From: Nymphaea colorata
Taxonomy: Eukaryota; Streptophyta; Magnoliopsida; Nymphaeales; Nymphaeaceae
Length of the DNA: 27,576 nt
NCBI RefSeq assembly: GCF_008831285.2
Contig: NW_022205109.1
Coordinates: forward strand, 7,501-35,076
Direction of reading: 5' to 3'
Shown: positions 10,887 through 24,818 of the stretch, piece by piece
Position numbering within the stretch: the stretch's first letter is position 1
Layout: every line of letters begins with the position of its first letter
Made by a program: the position numbers and the translations under genes
The notes under the pieces: model-generated
Seen by the model: only the letters and a program-made list of their open reading frames with translations
Told to the model about the DNA's origin: nothing
The model's database searches: none

Positions 10887-11284
10887 ATGGGTAGAGACAC
10901 TATTGCCGATATAATAACTTATATAAGAAATGCTGACATGGATAAAAAGGAACAGTTCGAATACCATCCACTAATATTACCGAAAACATTGTGAAAATAC
11001 TTCTACGAGAGGGTTTTATCGAAAATGTTAGGAAGCACCGGGAAAACAACAAGGATTTCTTGGTTTTAACCCTACGACATAGAAGAAATAGGAAAAGAGC
11101 ACATAGAAATATTTTAAAGCGTATCAGCAGACCAGGTCTGCGAATCTATTCCAACTCTCAACGAATTCCTAGGATTTCAGGCGGGATAGGGGTTGTAATT
11201 CTTTCTACTTCTAGGGGTATAATGACAGATCGAGAAGCTCGACTAGAAAGAATTGGAGGAGAAATTTTGTTTTATATATGGTGA
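10887..11284 (+). CDS. rps8: 30S ribosomal protein S8 (one base missing)
   Basis: uS8 binds 16S rRNA helix 21. ATG 10887 gives [21 protein letters not shown]; one A is missing near 10948 in the lysine codons. After that [20 protein letters not shown] runs into the clean frame that ends [23 protein letters not shown] and LFYIW. With one base added the gene is 132 codons plus stop, the typical plastid length. Confidence 0.94.
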
Positions 11285-11403
11285 GGTGATCATCTGGTAT
11301 ACGAATTTGATACGTAACTTCCTATTTATGAAAAAGAGAGTAGAGGTGGGTTGTCTATGTCACTCCTCCTACATTAGTTAATACTTCAAGGAGGTTACCT
11401 GGA

Positions 11404-11637
11404 ATGAAAGAACAAAAATTGATCCATGAAGGTTTAATTACTGAATCACTTCCCAATGGCATGTTCTGGGTTCGCTTAGATAACGAAGACCTGGTTCTAG
11501 GTTATGTTTCAGGGCGGATACGACGTAGTTTTATACGAATACTACCAGGAGATAGAGTAAAAATAGAAGTCAGCCGTTATGATTCAACAAGGGGACGTAT
11601 AATTTATAGACTTCGCAATAAAGATTCAAACGATTAG
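11404..11637 (+). CDS. infA: Translation initiation factor IF-1
   Basis: IF-1 occupies the ribosomal A site during initiation. The gene is intact: 77 residues, the usual plastid length, with the single S1/OB-fold ([20 protein letters not shown], then [20 protein letters not shown] and the end [15 protein letters not shown]). An AGGAGG ribosome binding site stands 9 nt before the ATG. infA has been lost or broken many times in angiosperm plastids, in almost all rosids, so an undamaged copy carries taxonomic information. Confidence 0.96.
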
Positions 11638-11751
11638 GTATTTAAATTTTCATGGGGATAAATTTTAAGGCTCAAACACTAACTTAAGGTGAATTAAGAA
11701 AAGAGACTTATTTTCTTTCAAAGAGTAGATTCGGAATTAAGGAACAACAAT

Positions 11752-11863
11752 ATGAAATAAGAGCTTCTGTTCGTAAGATTTGTGAAAATGTCGACTGATC
11801 CGTAGGCGAGGACGAATTATAGTAATTTGTTCTAATCCGAAACATAAACAGAGACAGGGATAA
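11752..11863 (+). CDS. rpl36: 50S ribosomal protein L36 (two bases missing)
   Basis: bL36 is a tiny zinc-ribbon protein of the large subunit. The sequence reads [21 protein letters not shown], then RIIVICSNPKHKQRQG. An A is missing in codons 2-3 (near 11757) and another in the run after TGTG (near 11786). With both, it is 37 residues, the universal length. The cysteine pair ICEKC and the later C and H of the zinc site are present. It is too short for ordinary ORF calling. Confidence 0.9.
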
Positions 11864-11991
11864 TATTTATAAAAAAAAAGAACTTCACTTTCTAAGAGAC
11901 CTAATGTACAAATAAATAAAGAATTTGTTTTCACATGAAATGGATATATCCGTATATCTCTGACTCATATTTATGAGATGGCAAATAGAAT

Positions 11992-12407
11992 ATGACAAAA
12001 CCTATACCAAGAATTGGTTCACGTAGAAATAGCCGTATTAGTTCACGTAAGAGTGGGTGTAGAACACCAATAGGAGTTATTCATGTTCAAGCGAGTTTCA
12101 ACAATACTATTGTTACTGTTACAGACCCACAAGGTCGGGTCGTTTCTTGGTCTTCTGCGGGTACCTGTGGATTCAAGGGCACAAGAAGGGTACCCCATTT
12201 GCTGCTCAAACCGCAGCAGGAAATGCTATTCGTGCGGTAGTAGACCAGGGTATGCAACGAGCAGAAGTCATGATAAAGGGTCCCGGTCTCGGGAGAGATG
12301 CAGCATTACGAGCGATTCGTAGAAGTGGTATACTATTAAATTTTGTACGTGACGTAACCCCTATGCCGCATAATGGATGTAGACCGCCAAAAAAAAGGCG
12401 CGTTTAG
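11992..12407 (+). CDS. rps11: 30S ribosomal protein S11 (one base missing)
   Basis: uS11 lies on the small-subunit platform. ATG 11992 gives [20 protein letters not shown]; the core [20 protein letters not shown] and the end [11 protein letters not shown] are family hallmarks. One G is missing in the GGGG run near 12188 within [20 protein letters not shown], which splits the gene into two overlapping frames. With it, the protein has 138 residues, the standard length. Confidence 0.95.
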
Positions 12408-12480
12408 AATAAAAATGGAAAAGATTCCAATCCAAGAGAATAAATAATTAAATGATCTCATCAAATAATATTATATTAGT

Positions 12481-13502
12481 ATGGTTCGGGAGGAAGTACC
12501 AGTATCCACTCGGACGCTACAGTGGAAGTGTGTTGAATCAAGAGCAGACAGCAAACGCCTTTATTATGGTCGTTTCGTTTTATCCCCACTTATGAAGGGT
12601 CAAGCCGATACAATCGGTATCGCGATGCGAAGGGCTTTACTTGGAGAACTAGAAGGAACATGTATTACGCGCGCAAAATCTGATAAGGTACCACATGAAT
12701 ATTCTACGATAGTAGGTATTGAAGAATCAGTCCATGAAATTTTAATGAATTTGAAAAAAATTGTATTTAGAAGTGATCTGTACGGAACTCTCGACGCATC
12801 TATCTATGTCAGGGGCCCTAGACACGTAACTGCTCAAGATATCATCTCACCACCTTCTGTAGAAATAGTTGATACTACACAGCATATAGCTGTCCTAACG
12901 GAACCGGTTGATTTGTGCATTGAATTAAAAATTGAGAGGGGTCGTGGATATTGTACGAGAACCCCAAATAACTATCAGACGGAAGCTATCCTATAGATGC
13001 TGTATCCATGCCTGTTCGAAATGCGAATCATAGTATTCATTCTTATGGGAATGGGAATGAGAAACAAGAGATACTTTTTCTTGAAATATGGACGAATGGA
13101 AGTTTAACTCCTAAGGAAGCGCTTTATGAAGCTTCTCGTAATTTGATCGATTTATTTATTCCTTTTTTACATGCGGAGGAACAGGACATAAATAGAAATA
13201 TGGAGGACAATCAAAAAAGGGCTAGTGTGCCCTTTTTTACCTTTGATGATGGATTGGATAATATGAAAAGAGAAATCATATTGAAACGTATTTTATTGAT
13301 CAATTAGAATTGCCTCCTAGGACTTATAACTGTCTCAAAAGGTCTAATATACATACATTGCTGGACCTTTTGAGTAAAAGTCAAGAAGATCTTATGAGAA
13401 TTGAGCATTTTCGCGTAGAAGACGTAAACAATATTCGACATTCTACAGAAGGGTTTCACAATCGACTTGCTTAAAAATTCAACTCAGTTTGAATCCCGTT
13501 GA
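12481..13502 (+). CDS. rpoA: RNA polymerase alpha subunit (frame-broken as written)
   Basis: This is the alpha subunit of the plastid-encoded RNA polymerase. The N-terminal assembly domain is intact ([33 protein letters not shown], about residues 36-65). The C-terminal domain follows after shifts ([44 protein letters not shown]). Missing bases are inferred near 12978 and 13292, and two near 13427. With four added, the gene is 341 codons and stops at TGA 13500-13502. As written, the last frame would instead stop at 13474. It is the last gene of the operon and converges on petD. Confidence 0.92.
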
Positions 13503-13931
13503 AATTTTTTTTTTCATTTCGAATGAAAGCACGAAATGAAAAAATTATAATGAAAGACTATTTATTAACTAGAAAATAATGAAATAAAATTTCTATTATT
13601 TTCTTATCTTTATCTTATTTCTTATTTTTATAACTAAACTAACTATAAAATTATACTATAATTATTCTTCCTATATATTACAAATTATTATTCAATTCGA
13701 ATTGAATAATAATTTGTAATATATAATCAATATACACACTAAAATATACACACTAACGAAAAAGAAGAAACAAAACAAAGTCTGTTTTGAATCTTCAGCA
13801 TAGTCTGTATTCGTGGATTCTTCAGATAGATCTATAATCAAATGAAAGAGATGTATCTAGGAGGATAAACTTTGAAGTATGCCTAACTAGATACATACGT
13901 AATATCCCGCCTTACCTTAGTATTTCAAGAT
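13503..13931. other. AT-rich spacer between convergent rpoA and petD
   Basis: No gene is visible. The spacer is very AT-rich and holds a perfect 54-bp palindrome (separate entry) and a small tandem repeat of tatacacactaaaa at 13731-13754. Since both flanking genes end here, its structures most likely define the 3' ends of both transcripts. Confidence 0.7.
13672..13725. terminator. 54-bp perfect palindrome, 3'-end stem-loop of rpoA and petD
   Basis: The arms 13672-13698 and 13699-13725 are exact reverse complements with no spacer; the centre is TTCGAA. Transcribed from either strand it could form a long AU-rich hairpin. Plastid 3' inverted repeats mainly stabilise and delimit mRNAs rather than terminate efficiently, which fits its position between two convergent genes. 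The role is inferred from position and symmetry. Confidence 0.75.
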
Positions 13932-15053
<1,122 letters not shown>

Positions 15054-15257
15054 AATCCATCCTCTCCTCCGAGAATCCACTTCAACTGTTCGTATCAAAT
15101 AAAAATACTTCGTGGTTGAAGGGAAATATCCAAATAACATGTCTTATTCTTTTCAATAATCCATATTTATAGCAATGAAATACAAATACTATTTTTTTTG
15201 TTCCTACCCAAACAATATATTATATGATCTATTACAAATACCTATGCTCTGTCTTCT

Positions 15258-16700
<1,443 letters not shown>

Positions 16701-16828
16701 ATTCCGGAAATACCGAAACAAAAGAATTCCGCGGTCGAACTACCAAACAGAATGAGATGACCTAGAAATCCGAATCCTAAGTGATTCTTTTTTTTATTGA
16801 AAGTTAGGACTTATCCGTTCTTCTGGAC

Positions 16829-17050
16829 CTAACTTAATGAAATACCATCCAGTAAAACGGAAGAATTATAAATCTCCAAAATAATAGATAGGAATACTGC
16901 AAATAGAGCCATTGCGACACCCATAAGGGGTGTAGTTCCCCATCCAGGGGCTACTTTACCATATTCCGAATTCAATGGTTTTAATAAATCGCCTACAATA
17001 GTCCGTCTTGGCCCAGATCTGGAACTACCCTCAATGGTTTGTGTAGCCAT
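16829..17050 (-). CDS. psbH: Photosystem II protein H
   Basis: PsbH is a single-pass 10-kDa phosphoprotein of photosystem II. The chosen start is [20 protein letters not shown] at 17050, giving 73 residues, the usual length. A longer frame adds six residues (MHGIGF), which the family lacks. The stromal N-terminus holds the known threonine phosphorylation site region. The single membrane helix is [20 protein letters not shown] (about residues 43-62). It is intact and lies between psbN and petB. Confidence 0.96.
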   Translation of the reverse strand: MATQTIEGSSRSGPRRTIVGDLLKPLNSEYGKVAPGWGTTPLMGVAMALFAVFLSIILEIYNSSVLLDGISLS

Positions 17051-17144
17051 AAATCCTATTCCGTGCATTGTTTGAGATCTGTTGACTTTGTATACGATTC
17101 CGTTGTAAATAAACTATCTTATCGTAGATCCATCGTGGTCTTGA

Positions 17145-17288
<144 letters not shown>

Positions 17289-17329
17289 TTGAAATGATGA
17301 CCCTCCTCATCGGAGGGTCATCATTTCAA
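17289..17329. terminator. 18-bp stem, 5-nt loop hairpin between psbN and psbT
   Basis: Arms at 17289-17306 and 17312-17329 are perfect complements around the loop TCATC. The hairpin starts one base after the psbN stop and lies about 17 bp beyond the psbT stop on the other strand. It can therefore form the 3' end of both psbN and psbT/psbB transcripts. A conserved inverted repeat is known at this place in plant plastids. Confidence 0.88.
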
Positions 17330-17345
17330 TTGAGATAATGAAAAA

Positions 17346-17452
17346 TCATTTCATCTTTTTATTTGGAACCTTAGGCGGTTCTCGAAAAAAGATAGCAAAA
17401 ATATTATCCCCAGAGTCGAGACCAACAGGAATGTATAAACCAATGCTTCCAT
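17346..17452 (-). CDS. psbT: Photosystem II protein T (one base missing)
   Basis: PsbT is a small single-helix subunit at the dimer interface of photosystem II. The sequence starts MEALVYTFLLVSTLGIIF and, after restoring one T near 17400, continues FAIFFREPPKVPNKKMK to the stop at 17346. That gives 35 residues. As written the frame ends prematurely in unrelated residues. It follows psbB in the same operon. Confidence 0.92.
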
Positions 17453-17609
17453 AGATTCGATCGTGTTTTACAATTATAGCTTCCATACCTGTTCATTTGG
17501 GATCATTTCCCAGACAAGTAAAGGTCAAGAGTAATAGGTGATGATTCGAATTAATATTTCTCCAGTACCCTATATGAAACATAGGCTAGACATATGAAAG
17601 AATGTTGTA

Positions 17610-19569
<1,960 letters not shown>

Positions 19570-21573
19570 ATGCCCATTGGTGTTCCAAAAGTCCCTTTCG
19601 GAGTCCTGGAGAGGAAGATGCAGTTTGGGTTGACATATAGTGCGACTTGTCGGACATATTGGGTCATATGGGATTTCCCCGTTCTCTCCCCTGATCGAGA
19701 TATACTCTCTTTCGCCTAAGAAAGATTGATTGAATCATCAAATCAATTCAATAATTCGGAGCGTGAAATGTGCAAATGGATCAATTCGTTTGAAAGATAA
19801 ATATTATCTTATCAATTAGAATAATCTATGGTTGACTTGGAACAATAAATGAAGTATCCAGGCTCCGTTCAGAAAATACCAAATGGGTAATATTGATTAC
19901 AACTTCTATCATCTATCAGAAATAAGACCATAGGAGTGATCTCAAACCACTAATAAATATAAATGTGATGAATACATCGAATACTTGGTTGGTGGAAGGC
20001 ATAAAAAAGTCGTAAGAAAAAAATAAGTGGTACTGGGGTCATTTGTCCTATATGTGCAAATGGAATTCGGGCGAATCTTTACCCGGAGTAGAGCATAAAC
20101 CTAAAATAAGTGAGAGGCCCATTCAGGAACAAGAAATGGCATCGCGATTTGGATCTCGATGAAACAATACATCAATCAAAAGAATACATCAATAAAAAGA
20201 TGTTCAGTGAATTCTTTTTTGTAGGTTAGGAGGGCAAACCAAAACTAATTTTGTGGAAAATGCAAATGAAAATAAACCCCTTCGTCAGGAAACGCCTAAA
20301 CTCAAAAAGAATAGGTCTGGAATCGACACATTGATTATTTTTTTTCGAACTTTTTTGAACCGTATGTATCGAAAGGTGCGTGTACGGTTCTGCGGGATAC
20401 AATTTTCCTAATCAACCGACTTCATCGAGAAAGATTACTTTTTTTAGGCCAAGGCGTTGATAGCGAGATCTCGAATCAACTTGTTGGTCTCATGGTATAT
20501 CTCAGTATGGAAGATAATACCAGGATCTCTATTTGTTTATAAATTCTCCCGGCGGATGGGTAATACCGGGAATAGCTATTTATGATGCTATGCAAATTGT
20601 TCCACCAGACGTACATACAATATGCATGGGATTAGCCGCTTCGATGGGATCTTTCATCCTGGTCGGAGGAGAATTTACCAAACGTCTAGCATTCCCTCAC
20701 GCTCGGCGCCAATGAGTTTTATTTGACTTGAAGAAAAATAAGACTATGCCTTCGCCATATGGAATATAAGTAATAATAGCATGGCACGTTTAGTTCGATA
20801 TGAGCAAATCATTATTGCTTCTTCATAACATGATTATGTATCGAGATAGTAGTATGAAACAAAAGGTTAGTCCCGATTTGATCTTATTCCTATGTTATTT
20901 ATCGGGGGTCCATTTCAGCGTCACAAACAACCCCTTTTCCTTACACAACATGAGTCTGAATATTTCTAAGCATGAAAAGAAAGGGATCATTTTCCTTATC
21001 ATTTTTCTTATTTAATCAGACTCAGACCAGAAAGAAACTTTGGGATGCTGAATCATAGAAGAGAGATGAATATATTATCTAAAGCAACGGAACCATCATA
21101 GTATTTTTTGTTCCTACGAGGAGAAGGGTGGTAAATGGATCATCCAACGATTTGGATCTGATAGATCTATTTGTCTCTTTCTTTGATGTAAGAGAAGAGT
21201 AGATTCCATTGCGGAGCCGTATGCAATGTGCAAAAATTGCCTGTACGGTTTTCTATCTTTTTTATTTTTATTTATTCTTTTCGCTCCATTTTGCGAGATA
21301 GAGGAATCGTTCATTATGACATATTATAATCAGGGTTATGATCCACCAACCTGCTAGTTCTTTTTATGAGCACAGCAGGAGATTTATCCTGGAAGCGGAA
21401 GAACTGTTGAAACTTCGCGAAATACTAACAAGAGTTTATGTACAAAGAACGGGCAACCTTTATGGGTTGTATCTGAAGACATGGAAAGGGATGTTTTTAT
21501 GTCAGCAACAGAAGCCCAAGCTCATGGCATTGTTGATCTTGTAGCAGTCGAAAATAGCGCGGATTTTGTGTAA
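19570..21573 (+). CDS. clpP: ClpP1 protease subunit, three exons (frame-broken as written)
   Basis: ClpP1 is the plastid-encoded serine-protease subunit of the stromal Clp complex. Exon 1 is 19570-19639 ([10 protein letters not shown]), exon 2 about 20413-20705, exon 3 about 21334-21573. Exon 2 holds the Ser nucleophile in [15 protein letters not shown] and the catalytic His in LAFPHAR; exon 3 opens [12 protein letters not shown]. Missing bases are inferred near 19598, 20525, about three at 21349-21365, and one near 21460. Restoring six gives 202 residues. Codon 187 is CAT (His) where Tyr is expected after known C-to-U editing. Some lineages have lost clpP introns or evolve it fast; neither is seen here. 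Confidence 0.93.
19640..20412 (+). other. Group II intron 1 of clpP
   Basis: The intron begins GTGCGACTTG and ends ...TTTTCCTAAT. Domain V is at 20357-20390 (GAACCGTATGTATCG ... TGTACGGTTC). Length is about 773 nt. No ORF of note lies inside. Confidence 0.87.
20706..21333 (+). other. Group II intron 2 of clpP
   Basis: This separates exon 2 (ending LAFPHA plus two bases of an Arg codon) from exon 3 (completing Arg, then VMIHQ). A domain V hairpin is clear at about 21214-21250 (GAGCCGTATGC ... CTGTACGGTT). The exact 5' splice site is uncertain by a base or two. An ORF inside (20800-21015) has no recognised similarity and is taken as chance. Confidence 0.82.
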
Positions 21574-21580
21574 ATCGGTA

Positions 21581-21612
21581 ATTCTACTTCGAACCATGGT
21601 TCGAAGTAGAAT
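21581..21612. terminator. 32-bp perfect palindrome just after clpP
   Basis: Bases 21581-21596 and 21597-21612 are exact reverse complements, centred on CCATGG. It starts 8 bases after the clpP stop, in front of rps12 exon 1. Position and symmetry suggest the clpP mRNA 3'-end stem-loop or a processing site between clpP and rps12. Confidence 0.72.
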
Positions 21613-21690
21613 CTTCAACTCAAATGAAAGTAATTCATAATCATCAGGTTAGGATCGATCTAAACCAACCGATTCTATATACGATTCAGC

Positions 21691-21803
21691 ATGCCAACTA
21701 TTAAACAACTTATTAGAAACACAAGACAGCCAATGAGAAATGTCACGAAATCTCCTGTCTTCGAGGATGCCCTCAGCGTAGAGGAACATGTACTAGGGTG
21801 TAT
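21691..21803 (+). CDS. rps12: 30S ribosomal protein S12, 5' exon (trans-spliced; one base missing)
   Basis: uS12 is in the decoding centre. Only exon 1 is here, starting [20 protein letters not shown] and ending with the [12 protein letters not shown] motif. One C is missing near 21758; with it the exon is 114 nt (38 codons), as in other angiosperms. It is followed directly by the group II half-intron start GTGTGACTCG. The remaining exons lie elsewhere (normally in the inverted repeat) and are joined by trans-splicing. Confidence 0.93.
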
Positions 21804-22537
21804 GTGTGACTCGTTCAGATCATGAACTGTGACCTAAACTAAACCATTTTTCCAGTATCAATGACCAGTGCCAATGAAAATGAATGGGGTAGAATGGAAG
21901 AACTACATTTTTAAAAAAGATCTAATCTATCATATACCTCTATTGTGTATGGAATTTATGGTTTCCATTGGTGCAAATCCAATCGCCTTGATTGAATTTG
22001 GGATGAAAAGCGATTCCTCATTGGTAGCGAATGGTATCCATTAAGCGGGAAATATATTTAAAAGCATAAAGTTATATTGGTGCTCTTACTTATGAAAGAA
22101 CGGACTGATAGGGTCAGCTACCTAGCCAACCTTCATAATAAATACCGTCACTGTATGGATAGATCTCGTTGTGAAAAGACCTATTACTGGCTAATTCATG
22201 GGTAGAGCCAAATGGTGTGAACTGTACAAGTTACCAATAACATTGATTAAATGAGGGAAAGGGCTCCGGTGTATAGATAGACCTCGCCGTTTAAGAAGTA
22301 ACCATAGAAACGATGGAACCCACTATTTATTCATGGGAAATGAACTGCCTGTAAGAAATAACAAATCGTGGTTGGGAAGGTTATAGTAGCAAAAGAAAGC
22401 CATCGGAATTTTATTTATACACCGGAAGAATCCGTTTGCTTAGACCAAGAGAAGGAAAAAGAATGACTGAAAGAAAAGAAATGAAAATCAATTAGTTATT
22501 CATGAAAATCTTATTCATCAAAGTCCCATTTTAAACT
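21804..22537 (+). other. 5' half of the trans-spliced rps12 intron and spacer to rpl20
   Basis: The stretch starts with the group II 5' sequence GTGTGACTCG. It must contain the upstream half of the split rps12 intron, but I cannot fix where this ends and the rpl20 leader begins. No domain V is expected here, since it lies on the partner transcript. No protein gene is visible. Confidence 0.7.
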
Positions 22538-22881
22538 ATGACAAGAGTTAGACGTGGATATATTGCGCGGAGGCGTCGAAGGAAATTCGTTTATTTGCAT
22601 CAAGCTTTCGAGGAGCTCATTCAAGACTTACTCGAACTGCTACTCAACAGAAAATAAGGGCTTTGGTTTCCAGCCATAGGGTAGAGGAAGGCAAAAGCGA
22701 GATTTTCGTCGTTTGTGGATCACTCGATAAATGCAGTAACCCGCGAGAATGGGGTACCCTATAGTCGATTAATACACGATCTGCGCAAGAAGCAGCTCCT
22801 TCTTAATCGTAAAATACTTGCACAAATAGCTATATCAAATAGGATTGCCTTTACATGATTTCCAATGATATCCTTAAATAA
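22538..22881 (+). CDS. rpl20: 50S ribosomal protein L20 (frame-broken as written)
   Basis: bL20 is an early assembly protein of the large subunit. ATG 22538 gives [16 protein letters not shown]; after restored bases it continues [51 protein letters not shown] and [20 protein letters not shown]. Missing bases are inferred near 22590, 22682, 22729 and 22844. The stop at 22879-22881 would give 115 residues. Most family members have 117-128, so a further shift near the end could hide a longer tail. Confidence 0.85.
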
Positions 22882-23005
22882 GGAGATTGATCGGGAGGAG
22901 TCCGACGGAATAATTGAAATGAAACAGAGTTCCCGGAGAATGACCCCGGGAAGGTAGAGTCAAATAGCAATGTAAAGGAAAATAAAATGTAGTAGGAATG
23001 AACGA

Positions 23006-23029
23006 ACCCATTTCAATAAAGAAATGGGT
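23006..23029. terminator. Hairpin between convergent rpl20 and rps18
   Basis: ACCCATTTC (23006-23014) and GAAATGGGT (23021-23029) form a 9-bp perfect stem with the loop AATAAA. It lies in the spacer where rpl20 (plus) and rps18 (minus) both end, so it may shape either 3' end. Confidence 0.6.
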
Positions 23030-23159
23030 CTTCTTCCCCATTCTTTCTTTTTTCTTCCGACACGACAATTGAATATGAGCTCCGGATCTTACGAACAAAG
23101 TATCACATCAATTTGAGTTATGATTTGAGTTCTGATTCGATTGAAGAGTGGTCCTATTT

Positions 23160-23464
23160 CTATTTTTTTCTGGTTCTAGTGCCGGTAGTTCTAGAAATCG
23201 ACTCGGCTCTCTCAAATTGTTTCTCATTATTAAGAAAAGGTAACAAAGATAAAATACGAGCTTGTTTATAGCAATAGTAATTAATCGTTGTTGTTTCAAG
23301 GTCAATCTATTCACTCGCCTAGGTAATATTTTTCCTTGTTCACTAATAAATCGACTAATTAAACTCATGTTTCTATAATCAATTCGATCCCCCAACCCAA
23401 TTGGGGGCAAACGCCTACGAAAAGATCGCTTGGATTTACGAAAGGGTCGCTTGAATTTCTCCAT
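23160..23464 (-). CDS. rps18: 30S ribosomal protein S18 (one base missing)
   Basis: bS18 partners S6 on the small-subunit platform. The start [20 protein letters not shown] at 23464 is family-like, as are [20 protein letters not shown] and [18 protein letters not shown]. One A is missing near 23270; after it the frame reads [20 protein letters not shown] and ends [10 protein letters not shown] at a TAG at 23160. This gives the standard 101 residues. As written, the unshifted frame runs on with an asparagine-rich tail to 23108, which is an artefact. Confidence 0.93.
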
Positions 23465-23478
23465 GGTTTATTCCTTAT

Positions 23479-23516
23479 CTCTAAAATACCATTTCTTCTC
23501 TAAAATACCATTTCTT
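23479..23516. repeat. 19-bp perfect tandem duplication upstream of rps18
   Basis: Two identical 19-bp units, 23479-23497 and 23498-23516, each ctctaaaataccatttctt, lie 15 bp before the rps18 start on the minus strand, in the rpl33-rps18 spacer. This looks like a recent slippage duplication in the rps18 leader. Confidence 0.85.
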
Positions 23517-23629
23517 CATTCATCTCGGATCCGCCCGAAATGGCATTTTATTTGCTCCTAGATATGTTATATGTAATTCCTTCCCGTTCCTTAAAATGTT
23601 GGCACACGCAAGGCAACACCGCATTCAAT

Positions 23630-23834
23630 CTATTTCTTTATCTCCCGTGAATCGTATGTTTGTAACAATAGGGACAGAATTTCTTCAATTCCAATCGACC
23701 AGGTGTATTGTGTCGATTCTTTGAGTAATATATCTGGAAATGCCCGGTGATTCCTTCTTCTTATCGGCACCATTTCGGACACAACTGGTACATTCCAAAA
23801 TAACCGTAACTCTGGGATTTTTACCCTTGGGCAT
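23630..23834 (-). CDS. rpl33: 50S ribosomal protein L33 (two bases missing)
   Basis: bL33 is a small large-subunit protein near the E site. The sequence starts [20 protein letters not shown], then [18 protein letters not shown]. Single bases are missing near 23720 and 23645; with them it continues [30 protein letters not shown] and stops at 23630. That is 68 residues against the usual 66; the extra length is in a lysine-rich GADKKKES loop. The two CxxC zinc-type motifs (CTSC, CPYC) are present. Confidence 0.9.
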
Positions 23835-24294
23835 AAACCTCCTTTGTATTTTGGATTCCCCCACTCTTTCTTCTCTTCTTCAATCCGAAGAAGAAGAAAG
23901 GAGAAAGGAAAAAAATAGAAGTTGCTAACTGGAAATCTAATTATGAAAGATTTCGTTGCAAGTTGTAATCAATAGAATAGAGTAATACGTAATACAACTA
24001 TTTACTACAATTCAATTACTATTCCTAATCTCAGTATTTTATTTCAGTATCACTTAATTTAAGTATCTTATCTAATCTTGAATATCCAAGCCTAGATCCA
24101 CATTTCTATTTCTGTTCTCCCTCTATTTCTTCTACCCCGAATCCGAGTTTTGCTGAGGTTTAATTCACTTTTATTCTTTCTATTTCCCTACTCAACAAAA
24201 GTGAAGGGAGGGACAGGGGCTATTTAACAAACAGAGAATTTATTGCTATTGTTAGCCAACATCTTCTACCACATCGATAATACCACACCGATAA
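23835..24294. other. rpl33-psaJ spacer
   Basis: No gene is visible in these 460 bases. The sequence is pyrimidine- and AT-rich, including a purine run (gaagaagaagaaagg) near 23887. It should hold the rpl33 leader and the psaJ 3' end; no clear stem-loop or promoter was recognised. Confidence 0.55.
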
Positions 24295-24429
24295 CTAGAA
24301 TGAAAAAAAGGGGAATGTCAACGCATCTGGGAATAAACGATTGATCTCTATCAATAGACCTGCTAAAGAACCGAACCATAGAGTAGTTAGCACAGGCGCT
24401 ACGGAAAGGTATGTTTTGATATCTCGCAT
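24295..24429 (-). CDS. psaJ: Photosystem I subunit IX
   Basis: PsaJ is a single-helix photosystem I subunit near PsaF. It is intact: [20 protein letters not shown], then [20 protein letters not shown] and FFSF, 44 residues as usual. A strong ribosome binding site (AGGAGG on the minus strand) lies shortly before the start at 24429. It is the first gene of the psaJ-rpl33-rps18 cluster. Confidence 0.96.
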   Translation of the reverse strand: MRDIKTYLSVAPVLTTLWFGSLAGLLIEINRLFPDALTFPFFSF

Positions 24430-24818
24430 TGAAAATCCTCCTTCTTTATTAACACATATATGATCAGATATATTATATATATATTGTGGATCACTTGTAT
24501 TTGTGTGCGGAATCCTAATTAACTAAAATGGATATGTACAACGATCCAGTAGATGAGATACTCCTGCCCCTGAATAAAGAAAAAGTAGTGCCCCGTTCCG
24601 TTATTTTTTTTTTGTTCTTGAGCATATAAATACTCATTCTTTTATACGTTGTATTTCACCTTGGATTTCATATATACATAATTCTAACTCTTTTATTTTA
24701 TGTTATGAGACCAAAAAGAAAAAATGGCAAGAGAAATGTATATAGATATATTTAAAGGAAATAACGGTGTGGAAAAGAAGACAGGGATTCTCTACAATGA
24801 CACTGTACAACAATTGAA
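24430..24818. other. psaJ-trnP spacer
   Basis: No gene is visible in these 389 bases. There is an (AT)n-type microsatellite around 24466-24483 and a run of T near 24605. The promoter for psaJ (minus) must be here but is not assigned. Confidence 0.55.

Noticed and set aside
20800-21015. A 71-residue ORF inside clpP intron 2.
   Set aside because: No maturase motif or other similarity; group II introns of this kind lack ORFs.
22874-23098. A minus-strand ORF between rpl20 and rps18.
   Set aside because: It overlaps the rpl20 tail and the spacer hairpin, has no similarity and low-complexity composition.
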